Part shown: piece by piece, positions 12,206-24,498 of the stretch
How positions within the stretch are numbered: the stretch's first letter is position 1
How the letters are laid out: each line of letters opens with the position of its first letter
From: Arachis hypogaea
Lineage: Eukaryota; Streptophyta; Magnoliopsida; Fabales; Fabaceae
Length of the DNA stretch: 64,000 nt
Direction: 5' to 3'
Assembly (NCBI RefSeq): GCF_003086295.3
Contig: NC_092055.1
Span: forward strand, 119,961,192-120,025,191
Translations under genes and position numbers: made by a program
The notes under the pieces: generated by a model
Told to the model about the DNA's origin: nothing
Database searches by the model: none
The model's input: only the letters and a program-made list of their open reading frames with translations

Positions 12206-14058
12206 GTTCAAAAGGATGATGAAAAAGCCCAAAATCATGAAAGTGAAAATTCTGAGCAAACTGAATCAAAACCTGTAGCTGCTGAAAATTCTGCAAGAGG
12301 CAATTCTGTTTTGTCTCATGAATCTGGAGGAAATCCTGAAACCACCAGTTCCTTGAGCCCCCTAGGAACTGAATCTGCCTCTAAGTCCATTAGACCTCGT
12401 GAGTGGAGATTCCTAAAGAATTATCCTGAGAAGTTTGTCATTGGAGACGTCTCACATGGTGTCGAGACTCGTTCTTCTACTAGAAAGGCAAATGAAGAAA
12501 CTAACATTGCTTTTCTATCTCAAATGGAGCCTCAAAACATCAAGAAAGTTCTTAATGACCTCTCTTAGGTAAAGGCAATGGAGGATGAGCTTCATGAGTT
12601 TGAGAAGAACCAAGTTTGGACATTGGTTCCAAAGCCAAGTGGAAAGAAAGGAACAGACACTAAATGGATATTTCGGAACAAGCTTGGTGAAGATGGAAGC
12701 ATTGCTAGAAGTAAAGCAAGATTAGTAGCTCAAGGATATGACCAAGAAGAGGGAATAGATTGATGAATTCTTTGCCCCTGTTGTCCGAATGAAAGCCATA
12801 AGACTTCTTCTAGCTTATGTTGCTTATTGTGGTTTCAAATTATATCAAATGGATGTGAAATATGCGTTCTTGAATGGTGTGATAGACAGAAAAGTGTATG
12901 TGACACAACCACCTGGTTTTGAAAATAAAAAATTTCTTAACCATGTTTTCAAACTATCTAAAGCTCTCTATGGCTTAAGACAAGCTCCTAGAGCTTGGTA
13001 TAAGAAACTTAGCTCTTTTCTTTTAAAAAATGGTTTTCAAAGAGGCACCACAGACACTACTCTGTTTATCAAGAATTCTAATGATACTCCAAATCTATGT
13101 TGATGACATTATTTTTGGATCAGCCAATGAATCCTTTTGTACTGAATTTGGAAAACTTATGACAAGTAAATTTGACATGAGCATGATGGGTGAACTTAAT
13201 TTTTTCCTTGGACTTCAAATTAAGCAAACTGAAAATGGTATTTTTATTCATCAAGAGAAATATGCTAAGGAACTAGTTAAAAAATTTGGTATGGAAAATG
13301 CCAAACCCATGAGAACTCCCATATACCCTAATTCAAAATTAGAAAAGGGAGAAACTAAGAAAGAAGTAGATGAGACAAGGCATAGAAGAATGATTGGCTG
13401 TCTTATGTACTTAACTTCCTCTAGACCTGATATTGTGCAAAGTGTTAGAATGTGTTCAAGATTTCAATCAAAACCAAAAGAGTCACATCTTTCAACAGTA
13501 AAGAGGATCATTAGATATGTTCATGGCACATCCAACTTTGGTCTATGGTATCCTAAGATTGATGATTTTTCTGTAGTTGGTTATTGTGATGCAGATTTTA
13601 CTAGTGATAGAGTTGATAGAAAGAGCACATCAGGCATATGTTGTTTCATTGGAAAGTTCCTAAATGTCTGGTCAAGTAAGAAGCAGTCCACAGTGGCTTT
13701 ATCCATTGTAGAGGGTGAGTATATAGCTGCTTCTTTTTGTTGTTCTCAGCTTATGTGGTTAAAAACACAGTTTGCTGATTATAAATTAAATGCTGATAAT
13801 ATTCCCTTGTTGTGTGATAGTATGAGTGCCATTAATATTTTAAAGAATTCAGTTTTGCACTCTAAAACTAAACATATTGAAGTGAGATTTCACTCAATTA
13901 GAGAACATGTTCAAAAAGAGGATATTAGCATTCAATTTGTTAAATCAGAAGAGTAATTAGCTGATATTTTCATTAAACCACTCACTGAAGACAGATTTTG
14001 CATACTTAGGACTAGTCTAGGGATTTTAAGTCATGATTCATTGTTTGAAAATTGCTGA
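12206..14058 (+). pseudogene. Reverse transcriptase and RNase H of element B
   Basis: A linker (12206-12560) is followed by copia RT: KNQVWTLVPKPSGKK near 12590, ARLVAQGYDQEEGID to 12763, then the FAPV region after a frameshift, LYQMDVKYAFLNG near 12840, ALYGLRQAPRAWY near 12965, and YVDD near 13097 after a short deletion that shifts the frame. RNase H follows: VGYCDADF, SSKKQSTVALS and the ADIF(I)KPL end block. Stops at 12566 (TGG to TAG) and 13954 (CAA to TAA) and at least two frameshifts disable it. 14059-14506 is a non-coding spacer. Confidence 0.88.
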
Positions 14059-15789
14059 TGTGTTTGTTGAAGTTTTTGTCTCATAGGTTGGGATGAGACA
14101 ATTCTGGACAAATGAAGAACCATCTCTCTGAACATCATTCTCTGGGCTTTATTGCACGTGCTGAATCATCTGGGCCAATCTTAAAATTTAGATTATGGGT
14201 GGTCCAAACATGTTTCCTTAAAATAAACCATATCTGGGCCCAAATAAGTGTTACATCATCCATGTGTTTTATTCTCTTTTATTTTATTCCTTGTGTCCTT
14301 TATTCAAAAGTTTTCAAATTTAAAATTAATTTCTATTTTATTTTGAATAAAATTAAATCATTTTTCTGTGATGTCAAGTCTTGTCAGTGTTAAGTCACAG
14401 TGATGCATTTGCTTGGGTACACGAAACCTCCTTTTTGGCAGTTACTAAACCTCTCTCTTCATAAAGCCTTCCACTAACCCTTCGGTTTCTTCCCCCACTA
14501 CCATTAGTGCTACACTTCATTCAAAAATCAAGGTTAAACCTAATGAGAAAGAAAACTGTTCTTCAAAAACCTCCTCGTAAAAAGCTTCTCAAGCTTCTAG
14601 CAAAATCAAAAGCTTCTCCTTCTACCCGTTCACGAGACCAGACGTTCACTCCCTCACCTTCTCCTCCTAACTCTCCTCCTCGCTCGGACCCTATGGCACG
14701 GACCAAGACCACACCTAGATACCATTCATCTGCCAAGCCAACGCCACCACCAAAGGAGCCTCCTTCGAAACCAAGCACTTCGAAACCCAGTACCTCAAAA
14801 GGAAAATGCCCTACTGAAGCCGAACTAGTCTCTGAGCCAACTCAACCTAAGCCAAGGTCTGTTCCTACTCGTCCTCAGAGAGATAAATCATGTATCCCTC
14901 TTAAATCAGTTAGGGAACTAGACATTGATCCCTTTGCACATAAATCGACTTCATGACCTCCCACTCAAACTATAACCCTCACAAATTTATGTCTGCTATG
15001 AATAATGATTTTTATGAAGGAGTTATTCAGTACTGTACTTTGTGTCCCACTTTTCTTGCTGATTTATCCAATCTGAAAAAGAAAGGTTTTCCTTTTGTTA
15101 AAAATTTGGAATTTCTGGACTGGAATCATCTTTTTAAAATTAAAAAGCTAGTTTACCCATTGTTAGTCAGGGAGTTTTATGCCAATATGACTTACCATGA
15201 GGGCAGTATTCATTCTTATGTCAAGGGCCGAGACATTGTGTTAAACAATGAAACTATCAATGATTCCCTGAAATAGACTGATGTTGGGGCGTGCGCCTAT
15301 GCATTGGGAAAGTGGGATGAAGGAGTTGGTATCTCTTTCAATGATGCTCTGGCTTATGTATAGGAACATGTTTCTCTGATTGATGGCATCACACCCACTC
15401 ACAAGGCCCTGGGTTATAATCGTGCTCAGTTGCACCGTATAGTAAATCATGTCATCCTTCGTCAGAGTGGTTCATACCAAAGGGTATCCTACACTGACAC
15501 TATTGTTTTGTATGCTATTCTCACTAAAACAAAAATCTCTTTTGCTTATTTAATGGTAAGATATATGTTTAATTCTGTTAGAAGTGAGAAAGATAAAGCA
15601 CTTCCTTATGGTATATTCTTAACTTGTATTTTTTAATATTTTGGTGTTGATTTGTCAAATGAGTCATATGAAAATAGACACTCATATCTAAAAGGAGGTG
15701 GTTCAGTGAAACAGCAGAAAAAGGGACCCACTCGTTCTGAAATAGTGGTTCTTGATGATGATGATGATGATTTCATTCCTGAGGAATCT

Positions 15790-17280
15790 TGATGAAGGAA
15801 AAATGCTGGTAAAGATTTTTTCACAAAAATTATCGCGTCGCAAGTATAGTCTAAACCGACAATTAAATCCCAATCAAAATTTAAATTGTTTGTCACAATA
15901 CAAATCCAATCAAATTAACCGAAGTATTAAACCTCGGGTCGTCTCTCAAGGAATTGCAGAGAAGTGTACTTATAATTGGTTATGGAAAAGTATATTTTTT
16001 GGGTTTTGAAATAAGGAACAAGTAATGTAAATAACAAGGAATTAAAATAACAACTAAGAAAAGTCCTAGCAAGGATTGATAATTAGAGTTCCTATCCCCG
16101 TTATCATAGTCACTTGTGATGGTAATTGCCTTTTGCTCTCACTTAGTTAACCTCTAACAATTGAAGGTAAGTCAAATGAGCAATTCAACTTGAGTTCACA
16201 AGTCCTAATCAAAGACTAGAGTTAGTGAAGCTCAAGCCAACTAGCAACTTTCAATCACCAACCAACAAGAGACTTTGATAATTCAAGAGTCTCTAATTAA
16301 TCAATCCAAGTTAAGAATACCAAAAATCTAATTTAAAATCCTACCAAGCATTTTATCGAACACTTGGAAGGCATAACATAAAAACATAGAAACTAACAAG
16401 ACATAGCAAAATCTAAAACTAACCAAAGCAAGAGGAAACAATAACAACAAATTAAAGAAAACACTCATAAACATGAAAACCTCAAATTGCATTAATATGG
16501 AAATCGAATCTAACATCAAGTTCGTAAATTAAATTGGAGGGTAAATAAATCAACAAGAGAAGATAGATAAACTAAAGTATTAGGACAAATAAAAATAGAA
16601 GAAAGCTAAATTAAAGCATAATAGAAATCTGAAATTGAGAGGAACTAAAAGAAACCCTAAAACCTAGAGAGAGGAGAGAGCCTCTCTCTCTCTAGAAAAC
16701 TACATCTAAAACCTAACGAACTGTGTGAATGAATTGAATTCCTTGCCTTCCAGCTCCACTTTGCAGCCACTAATAAGTATTTTCGGGCCTAAAACTGGGT
16801 CCAAAGCAGCCCAGAAATTGCCCCCAATGCAGCATGTGACGCTCGTCACGCGCACGTGTCAGCCACGGGTACGCGTCGCTGAACAAATTCCTGGTCACGC
16901 GTATGCGTCATCCACGCGTACGCGTTGCTTACCTGATGCGCTAATCACGCATATGCATCGTCCATGCGTGCGCATCGCTGCCAGCTTCTCCAAACTTCAA
17001 TTTCTTGTGTTCCTTCCACTTTTGCATGCTTCCTTTCCATCCTCTAAGCCATTCCTGCCCTGGGAAACCTGAAATCACTTAACACACATATCACGACATC
17101 GAATGATAATAAGAGAGGATTAAAATTAGTAATTTTAAGGCCAAAGAAGCCTGTTTTCAATCACAGTACAAAATTAGGAAGAAAATTGTAAAACATGCAA
17201 TTTATATGCATAAGTGTGAGAATAATGGATAAAATTCGCTCAATTCAAGACAAAATAAATCGTAAAATAGCGATTTATCA
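15790..17280 (-). mobile_element. Element G: solo LTR inside B's env-like ORF
   Basis: A 1,491-base non-coding block starting TGATGAAGG and ending ATTTATCA, flanked by perfect 5-base duplications AATCT (15785-15789 and 17281-17285). No internal domain or second LTR is present, so it is a solo LTR left by recombination between LTRs. I read it as minus-strand (TGATAAATCG... as the 5' end) because that resembles a gypsy LTR family I associate with peanut. It contains a CACGCGTACGCGT cluster at 16837-16980. Confidence 0.85.
16837..16980. repeat. CACGCGTACGCGT-type palindrome cluster in G
   Basis: About six diverged copies of CACGCGTACGCGT at roughly 15-30 base intervals. The TACGCGT-like core is self-complementary, and several copies show C-to-T decay (for example CACGCATATGCAT). 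Confidence 0.75.
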
Positions 17281-18193
17281 AATCTCCTCCTCCTTCTACC
17301 ACAGGTACTTCAGCCTTCACTAGACACAAATCTGCTTTATATGAGGTTGTTAAAGATGTGGTGTAGAAATTTGTTTCTCAATCCAACCATCTGATTGCAA
17401 TGAGCAAAGAAAAGAGGAAACTTACTATGAAACATGAGAACTTTCTCAGAAAATCAAGAGATAGAGTGGCTATTTTTATGAAATTCATTGACAATCTCTA
17501 AGAGGATGACAATGCTGCCATTGATCCTGAAGAAGATGCTGGTTCTGATGAGGATGGTTCGGATACCTGAATTTGTGTCATGTTGTTGCTGCCTTTTGTT
17601 CACTTTTGTCTCATAAAAACTGTTGTTATTTACTTTTGAACTACTCTATGTTTATTTCGGATGACTGTAATACCTTTAATAACTGTTGCACTTCATTTAT
17701 GTTACTTACTTGCTTTGGACTCTGAACTAATATTTTGTTGCAGGTTTTGTGTTAACATTAAGTTGCACTTTTGTTATTTCCACCCTTGATGACAAAATGG
17801 GGAGTAATAGCATATAAATTATAATTTGGGTTATTTTGCTGCTGCTATGATCATTGGCATGAGAATTTGAAATTGTTGTTATAGTTTTGCCATTGTTATA
17901 GTTTTTATTGCTGATATGGTTGTTCAGTTTTGGGATGGATATTCAAATATCAATCTGTTCAAAAACCTTGTTGTTTGCTACATTTATGAATAACAGGTTG
18001 TGTATTGTCCAATTGTTGTGCTTCCTATGAGAATATGAAAATAGGAAAGAAGAGAAGAGCATAAATCTAGGGAGAGCAACCCTTCAAAAGAAAAAGGGGG
18101 AGAAACACAAAAGCAAGTGACGTCACACAAAGGAAAGTCTTCTAACTTCATCCAATTTCAATTCCTTTTGATCATTGTTACAATTATGTTTGT

Positions 18194-18208
18194 CATCAAT
18201 GGGGAGAT
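18194..18208 (+). other. Polypurine tract of element B
   Basis: CATCAATGGGGAGAT directly precedes the 3' LTR, where plus-strand synthesis would start. The 17571-18193 stretch before it is non-coding and T-rich. Confidence 0.7.
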
Positions 18209-19804
18209 TGTTGAGTTAAGAAATTAACTAACATAAGTAATGATGACAAACATTAATTTTATTGGGCTAATTATCTAATTAGTTTGATCATTTTATTTAA
18301 GTGATGCGGACCAAAATTTAATGTTGCAGCAGCCCAAATAAATGGAATAAAAATCAGAAGCTTCCATAGTATACAACACTTACAAACAAAGAAATTAAAT
18401 GGGCTGAATGGTAAGTGAACAAAATCCAAGTCCAAGGCAATTCTCTCAAGCTGATCCCTCCAAGTTGCTACTTCCAAAGCCAACGTCCCTTTTTTCATTT
18501 CGATCAGAACTCAGAGAAGAGAGAGAGAGAGCTTCGTTCCTAAGTCATTCACCAAAGAAGAAAGAAAGAGAAGGGTTAAGAAAAAAAGGTTGAGGTCTAA
18601 TCACCCATATCAAACCATATCAAGATAAGTCAGAAGCTAAAGGTGATTCATTTCCTTGTGCATGCATTTTACTTTTTTTCTCTTCTTCCCCAACTTTCTA
18701 TCAATCCAATTTGGGAAATATGGAAAAGGTGATCTCTGATAAACACTGTTGTAAATCAAAGGCCAAGATTGTTTCTTGGGAACAAAGTAGTAGTTCAAGA
18801 GCTCAGATCTGGGTTACCATTGAAAATATTTTTTCTTTGTTATTCTGAGGCATTCGGTCAAGAAAAATGGATCTGTTTCAAAATTTCTAATTTGGGGATT
18901 AATGGAAGAACGTGAAATGGTAAGTTGGTAGCATACAGCTCGAGGAGTTGACTTGGAAGAAATCAACTCAGCAACATGGAAGGAGATATAAAAAGAAAAT
19001 GTTTTTTCCTTCAGAAAACAAGGAGATGGAACCAGGGTTTGAAGTTTCTGTACTGAGAAGTTTTCTCTGAAGAGTTCATCAACTTGGACAGTGCTCTCTA
19101 GTTAAAGAAGCATTCTGCCAGAATGAGAAACTCAATTAGAGTCAAATGAATCCGGTTTAACCTATAGCAATAGAGGCTGTTGAAGCATCAATCTCCTTCA
19201 TGTTTTATAGATTGTAATTTTATTTTCATTGTATATCTTTCTGTAATTTCTTGAGAGGTAAAAGGTAGAAAGAGAGAGCTTATGAAAAAGCCAAAGAGTG
19301 ATAAAAGGTTGAGTGATACACTTGAGTGAAAAGGCTAGAGTATTTCAGGTTTCTTCAGGTTGTTTTCTGTGTCTTGTATCTTGTACCAGTGAGGTACCCC
19401 TTTCTTAGTTGGGTAAGCACTAAGAGTGAAGAGTTAGGTATTAGCATAACCAAGTCAAGTTAGGTTAGAACTTGAGAGTGAAAGGATTGTGTTAATTCTG
19501 TGGAATTTGGTGTATGTAATACATTAACTATAGTGGAAATTCCACCACTGTTGTGGTGGAGACTGGATGTAGGTTGCATTGCATAAGGTAACTGAACCAG
19601 GATACATGATGGTGTCAGTTTCTCTCTTCTCTTCTCTGTTCTGTTTTCAGATATTCATGAGACAAAATGAAATTGTCTCATAAATTTTCCGCTGCTGAGT
19701 TCATACAAAATCTTGGTGTAAGTTTATAAGTTAAGCCTTATTTCATTAAACTAAAAGAAGGTCATAGATTCAACCCCCCTTCTCTAAGCCTTCTACAACC
19801 TTCA
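18209..19804 (+). repeat. 3' LTR of element B
   Basis: Homologous to 8317-9961. Ends ACAACCTTCA and is followed by the TSD CAAAA. Shorter mainly because the GA microsatellite is contracted and a short segment is missing. Confidence 0.92.
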
Positions 19805-20690
19805 CAAAACATCTTGAGCTCGCTGCCCATCCTCCAAAAACCACAACTTGGTATACCTATTTATTTGTATCTCTCAGTTTTGCCTCACATTATCAGCTCT
19901 GTATTTGTCATAGAAACAGGAAAAGAACAATATCTGGTATATTTTGTTAGCAAGATATTGCAAAATGCGAAACTCAAATACCTAATATTGGAAAAACTCG
20001 CTTTCGCCTTACTAATCACAGCTTGCCACCTACGTTGTTACTTTCAAAGTCATCAGATTATAGTTCGAACAAATCAATTGCTACGTCAAGTGCTGGCATG
20101 ACCAGACCTCGCCGGAAGACTCATCAAATGGTCAATTGAACTCTCAGAAGATGACATCTCCTATCAATTGAGAGGCCCGTTGAAAGCTCAAAATATAGCC
20201 AATTTTATCAGTGAGTTTACAACAAAACAGGTCACAAAATATGAGACTTATATGTCAATAGCGCGTCAAATAATGAGGGATGCGGAGCTGGCATCATCTT
20301 AAAGGATGCCAACGGTGTTTTTGCTGAGCAATCAATCAAATTCTCATTCTAGGCAAGTAACAACCAATCTGAGTATGAGGCATTGCTTGCTGGTCTAAGG
20401 CTCGCAGAGAAGCAAACATCAAGCACATCAGAATACATTGTGACTCCCTCTTAATCGTCCAGCAGGTAAGTGGCAATTTTCAGGTACGAGATAACTTTTT
20501 AGAACAATATTTGAATATAGTATAGAACCTACAATAATCTTTCCAACATTTTGAAATGGTGCATATACCTTGGGAACAAAATAACCGAGCTGATATCTTG
20601 TCCAAGTTAGTCACAAGTAGAACACAAGATACTCCACCAACTTTATACCAACTGACACTTGGAAAACCAAGTATACATAATAAAAATGTT
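19805..20690 (+). pseudogene. RNase H domains of element A, right part
   Basis: Continues the frame interrupted at 8311. The 19814-20101 segment has the gypsy RNase H blocks YLVYFVSKILQNAKLKY and a degraded ITDH(Q)xLRQVL motif. After a TGA near 20099, 20160-20570 holds the second, archaeal-type RNase H domain typical of TAT elements (degraded YVDGSSN block, ASNNQSEYEALLAGLRL, CDSLLIVQQ). The 20556-20828 segment leads into integrase. Several stops interrupt it. Confidence 0.83.
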
Positions 20691-21943
20691 ATGAGTTTAT
20701 CACAGGGAACAGATTGGAGACAGCCCTACATAGAATACCTTAAAACTGGAAAGGTACCTACAGCCGAGAAGCCAGAACTTTTTACAAGAAAGGCAAGCTA
20801 CTTCACAATCATCGGAGACAATCTATAAAAGAGAGGATTCTCCTGCCCATTACTCAAATGTCTCGGCAAAACTAAAGCAGACTTAGCAATAGCTGAGACA
20901 CATGATGGCATATGGGTACACATATCGAAAGACGTAGTCTGGCCTCAAAACTGTTGCAAGAAGGATACTTCTAGCCCTCGTTAAAGAAGGATTGCATGGA
21001 GAAAGTGCAACACTGACAGTTGCCAGCAATGTGCTCTGATCATCCATACCCCAGCCGAGCTTCTGCACACCACCGAAATTGGATGGCCTTTTCATAAATG
21101 GGGCTTGACATCTTTGGGCCTTTCCCAATATCGACCGGCCAGGTAAAATTCTTACTAGTAGCTATAGATTACTTTACAAAATGAATAGAAGCACAACCAC
21201 TTGCCAAAATAACCTCGGATAAGGTACGATCTTTTATTTGGAAGTTTTTAATTTGTAGATATGGGTTGCCTAAAGGTATCATTACCAACAATGGTTGGCA
21301 ATTTACCGATAAGAAAACATGTTCTTCTTTAGCAAACCTTAATATGAAACATCATTTTTTCTCTGTCGAGCATCCACAAAGTAACGGGCTCACAGAGGCG
21401 GCTAACAAAGTTATTTTGTAGGCTTTACAAAAACAGCTAACAGAAACTAAAGAAAAATGGGCCAAGCTCATCCCTAAAGCATTATGGAGTTATAACATCA
21501 CTCCACAATCCTCAACAAAGGAGACCCCATTTTAACTAGTCTATGGTGCCGAATCCATGACATCGGCTGAAATTTCGCAAGGCTCACTTAGAGCCTATCT
21601 ATTGCATGATGAAACCAACACAGAAACACAGTTAGCTAAGCTGGACACATTGGACGAAGAACGAGATATGGCCAACATCAGACAACAATCCATGCAAATC
21701 ACAATAAGGCAAAAATATAACAAGAAAGTACATTCGCGAGCATTATAAGAAGAAGACCTGGTACTCTAGAGAATTAAAGACGTTCGAAAGCCACAAGGTC
21801 ATAAAAAGCTAGCTGCTAATTGGGAAGGCCCTTTCAGGATAACAAAAGTACATGAAAGGGGAGCATACTCTCTACAAACATTAGCTGGAACAGACCTCCC
21901 CAACACATCAAACATATCATCGCTTCGTTTATACTATAGATGA
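20691..21943 (+). pseudogene. Integrase of element A (catalytic residue lost)
   Basis: Integrase inserts element cDNA into the chromosome. The zinc-binding N-terminus near 20880-21060 is badly shifted. The core keeps LVAIDYFTK near 21155-21180, but the second catalytic Asp block reads ITNNG near 21284-21296 instead of ITDNG, and the first Asp region is frameshifted. The third block (LTEAANKVI) is near 21390-21415. The C-terminal LAANWEGPFRITKV stretch runs to a stop at 21943. Confidence 0.83.
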
Positions 21944-22447
21944 AATCCTGTAAAAGGCGGGACAGAGCGGTACTTTTTTTTCCTGGTCACGAGGTTTTCT
22001 CCCGCATAGGGGTTTACTCGGACAGATTTTAACGAGGCCGATCACCCCGTACCTTCAGCAATCAAAAGGTTATTTGTCAATCATATAATATCAATAATAA
22101 AATTTCAATATTTTTCAAAAAAATTCTTACTACCAGCAACAAAATAAACAAATATTCATTATTATTCACAAAATAAACCGATGTAAAAGTTTGGCCAATA
22201 TTCAAACTACAAGATAGAACCGACATCAAGGATCGGCTAAAATTCAAACAAGTTCATATCAAAAGACCAACATACAAGGTCCACACAAAATACACTATAA
22301 ACAAATGAGTCACTAAGACTCGTTTTCAACAGTAGCCATATTCTTGTCCTCAAGTTCTCCAACTTCATCATCAACTAACTTTCCGTTTACGACGATTTTG
22401 GTCACGTCCAGATTGCTAACATCAAACTCAGGTGAAACAATCACCAC
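21944..22447 (+). other. Non-coding region after pol of element A
   Basis: AT-rich sequence between the end of integrase and the antisense gene remnant. No coding frame on either strand is convincing. The equivalent position in element D holds a tandem array, but none is visible here. Confidence 0.5.
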
Positions 22448-23905
22448 CTAACTCACGGCTTGATCAAAGCCAAAAGCAAACATTTTCAGTACTTCATTTT
22501 CCAACTCATGAATTTGGGAAGTTATCATTCCTTTCTCATTATCGGAATTCTTCATTTGACTTTGTAGCAACCGAATTTGATCTTGCAACTTTGTCATCTC
22601 TTCTTCTCTGTTTTTCATTTTTACAATAATATCAATTATGACATCATCTCTTTTCTTTAAGGTCTTCTCTAGATTTGCCAACCTCTTAGTAAGGGTCTGT
22701 TCCTCCACTCCAAAGAGCTCCATTGACCGACCTATACATAGCAGCCTCGAGGTAACCACCTGGAAAATACACAAGTTAGTCATGACCAAAGAAGGTACAC
22801 ATTAACAACTAAGAACGTTCTTAAGTACATACCTGCATATACCTCCCAACTGCCTCCTTACCCACGCTCTTCAATAGCCTAATATTGCCAGGGTGTTGAG
22901 CGCCTTTATCCGCTAACTCAGTGATAGGAAATTGCTCACTCAAAAGCGATTGAATGCTGACAGCATCCGAAAATCCATGAAGCCTTTTTTGTTTTTCAAC
23001 AATAGCTCCAACATTAATACCCATGTCCAACTCTTCCTCCGACAGGATCTCTAAAGACTTCTCAGAATTAGGCCTTTTCTTTTAGGTGGCGGCGGAAGAG
23101 CACTGGATTGAGCAGCATCACTAGCATTCCCCTCAACACTCATAGCCACGCCATCCTTGTTCACTCTCTTCTTTTGAGAGAAAAACGACTTTAACCGCGA
23201 TGAGGTAAACGTCCAAACCTTTCCACCTAACATAAAACCACGCGTCCAAACATCAGAAAACCCAAAACAAAATATAGTAAAAACATCACTTAGAGCTTTT
23301 TCGTCTGCCTCCATTTTTAACATTTCGGAAATAGACAAACATTCACCAGCCAAAAAACATTAAATTAAAAAATCTAGAAACCAGTTTTCTTCATCACTCC
23401 TCTCTCCCACCTAAAGAATTTGTATAGGTTTTGGGAACTAAAATAAAAGAAATTTTTTAACCAACTCATCATCCAAAAAAAGGGATATTCAGTTTCAGAA
23501 GATTGGATTTTCACAAACATGGCCTTGAAATCTTTAAACGAAGATTTATCAACGAAAAATGGAATGACCAAAAAAACTACTAAGATTAATCCAGGTACCC
23601 TTCTGAACATCTTTAGCTTGAAACAGTGAAAAGAAGACATTTAAAGAAGGAGAAAACTCAATAAATTCCATCAATTGTTCATAAGCTAGAAGAAAAGACA
23701 ACGAATTAGGGTGTAATTGTGACGGGACACAGTTAAGTTGTGTCAGCACAGTACATTCAAAATAGAAAAATAGAAGTTTCAACTTCAGTTCTGTTAGAAT
23801 AGGAGAGTACAAGTAAAAATAAGCCCAGTCCCTTCTCCTCTCACAAATCTTATCTTCTCCATTACACGGAAGAAACTCCAGTCTCCACACCAATATTAGC
23901 CACAT
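22448..23905 (-). pseudogene. Antisense gene of element A (TAT-type accessory ORF, degraded)
   Basis: Opposite to gag-pol and between pol and the 3' LTR. Reading on the minus strand from 23905, a segment contains QLNCVPSQLHPNS near 23700-23740, matching the APSQLHPN motif of the equivalent ORFs in C and D. It continues through KSSFKDFKAMFVK near 23510-23545 and ends in a heptad-rich stretch (LEKTLKKRDDVIIDIIVKM..., 22470-22690) that should form a coiled coil. The motif recalls the 'putative gypsy type transposon' family (PF04195). At least four breaks make it non-functional. Function unknown. Confidence 0.72.
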
Positions 23906-24498
23906 TTTTTACTCAGCTATCACCACTAAGTGAGGAAAGTGATTTTGTGTTATTAAACACAGACGTACGAGACTTCACATCCACATGCACTCAATGATAA
24001 ATATCATCTTTTACCGCCACAACTTTTTCCCTAGCCATAGAACACAAAGAGAATAACAGAGACAAAAACAAAGAGGCACTAATCTTTCAAACTCATTTCT
24101 CTTCCTTCAGGTAAACCCAGCAGATAAAAACTATCCTTTTCCAACAAATACCAAATAATAAAATAGCAAATAGAAGTTTTATCGTACGTTTTGCAAAATA
24201 AACAGTTTTCTAAAACTATTCATTTTTCATTGGCCAACGTGATAAACTGAGAATGACTCCCTCAAAAAATGCCATATGAAATTAAATGCACTTTATTGCA
24301 CATTCTCAAAAAAAAAAAAAAAAACCCAAGCTTACCCACAAATAAACGAAACGACGCACGTTGAGTTTAGGGGCTAATGTTGTATAAATCAAACCAAAGT
24401 AAAAACAACATTTCGAGATATAAGAATATAACAGCATCTTTTAAAATCTCAACTTGCTAAAAAATGACCTATTGTAGCAAGCCAAGTTTAGGAGTTAT
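23906..24498 (+). other. Non-coding tail of element A before its 3' LTR
   Basis: AT-rich, with an oligo-A run at about 24308-24324. The purine-rich AAGTTTAGGAGTT near 24484-24496 is the likely degraded polypurine tract. Confidence 0.55.

Larger units (their letters stand above)
14507..17570 (+). pseudogene. Env-like ORF of element B, interrupted by solo LTR G
   Basis: An extra ORF after pol, as in SIRE1-type copia elements. It opens with a Ser/Pro/Lys-rich region (ATG candidates at 14507 and 14693), shifts frame near 14953, and continues with a globular part (LVYPLLVREFYANMTYHEG, SYVKGRDIVLNNETIN) resembling the 'putative plant transposon protein' family (Transposase_32). Stops at 15274 and 15361 interrupt it. 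A six-Asp run (VLDDDDDD) precedes the insertion of G at 15790. The C-terminal part resumes at 17286 with a basic, possibly coiled-coil segment and an acidic tail ending at TGA 17568-17570. The envelope label is historical; I see no signal peptide or membrane anchor that proves it. Confidence 0.78.
8317..19804 (+). mobile_element. Element B: Ty1/copia retrotransposon with env-like ORF, integrase deleted
   Basis: Two long LTRs (8317-9961 and 18209-19804) beginning TGTTGAG and ending CCTTCA flank a PBS, gag, protease, RT, RNase H and an env-like ORF, the order of SIRE1-like (Maximus lineage) copia elements. The TSD CAAAA is at 8311-8315 and 19805-19809, with one extra A at 8316. The insertion sits in A's RT/RNase H region, and removing it with one TSD copy restores continuity of A's frame. 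The integrase region is absent and a solo LTR (G) interrupts the env-like ORF. LTRs differ by about 5% over the first 200 bases by eye. Confidence 0.9.

Noticed and set aside
14563..14778. 71-codon minus-strand frame
   Set aside because: It is the Gly/Val-rich mirror of the Pro/Ser-rich env-like ORF on the plus strand.
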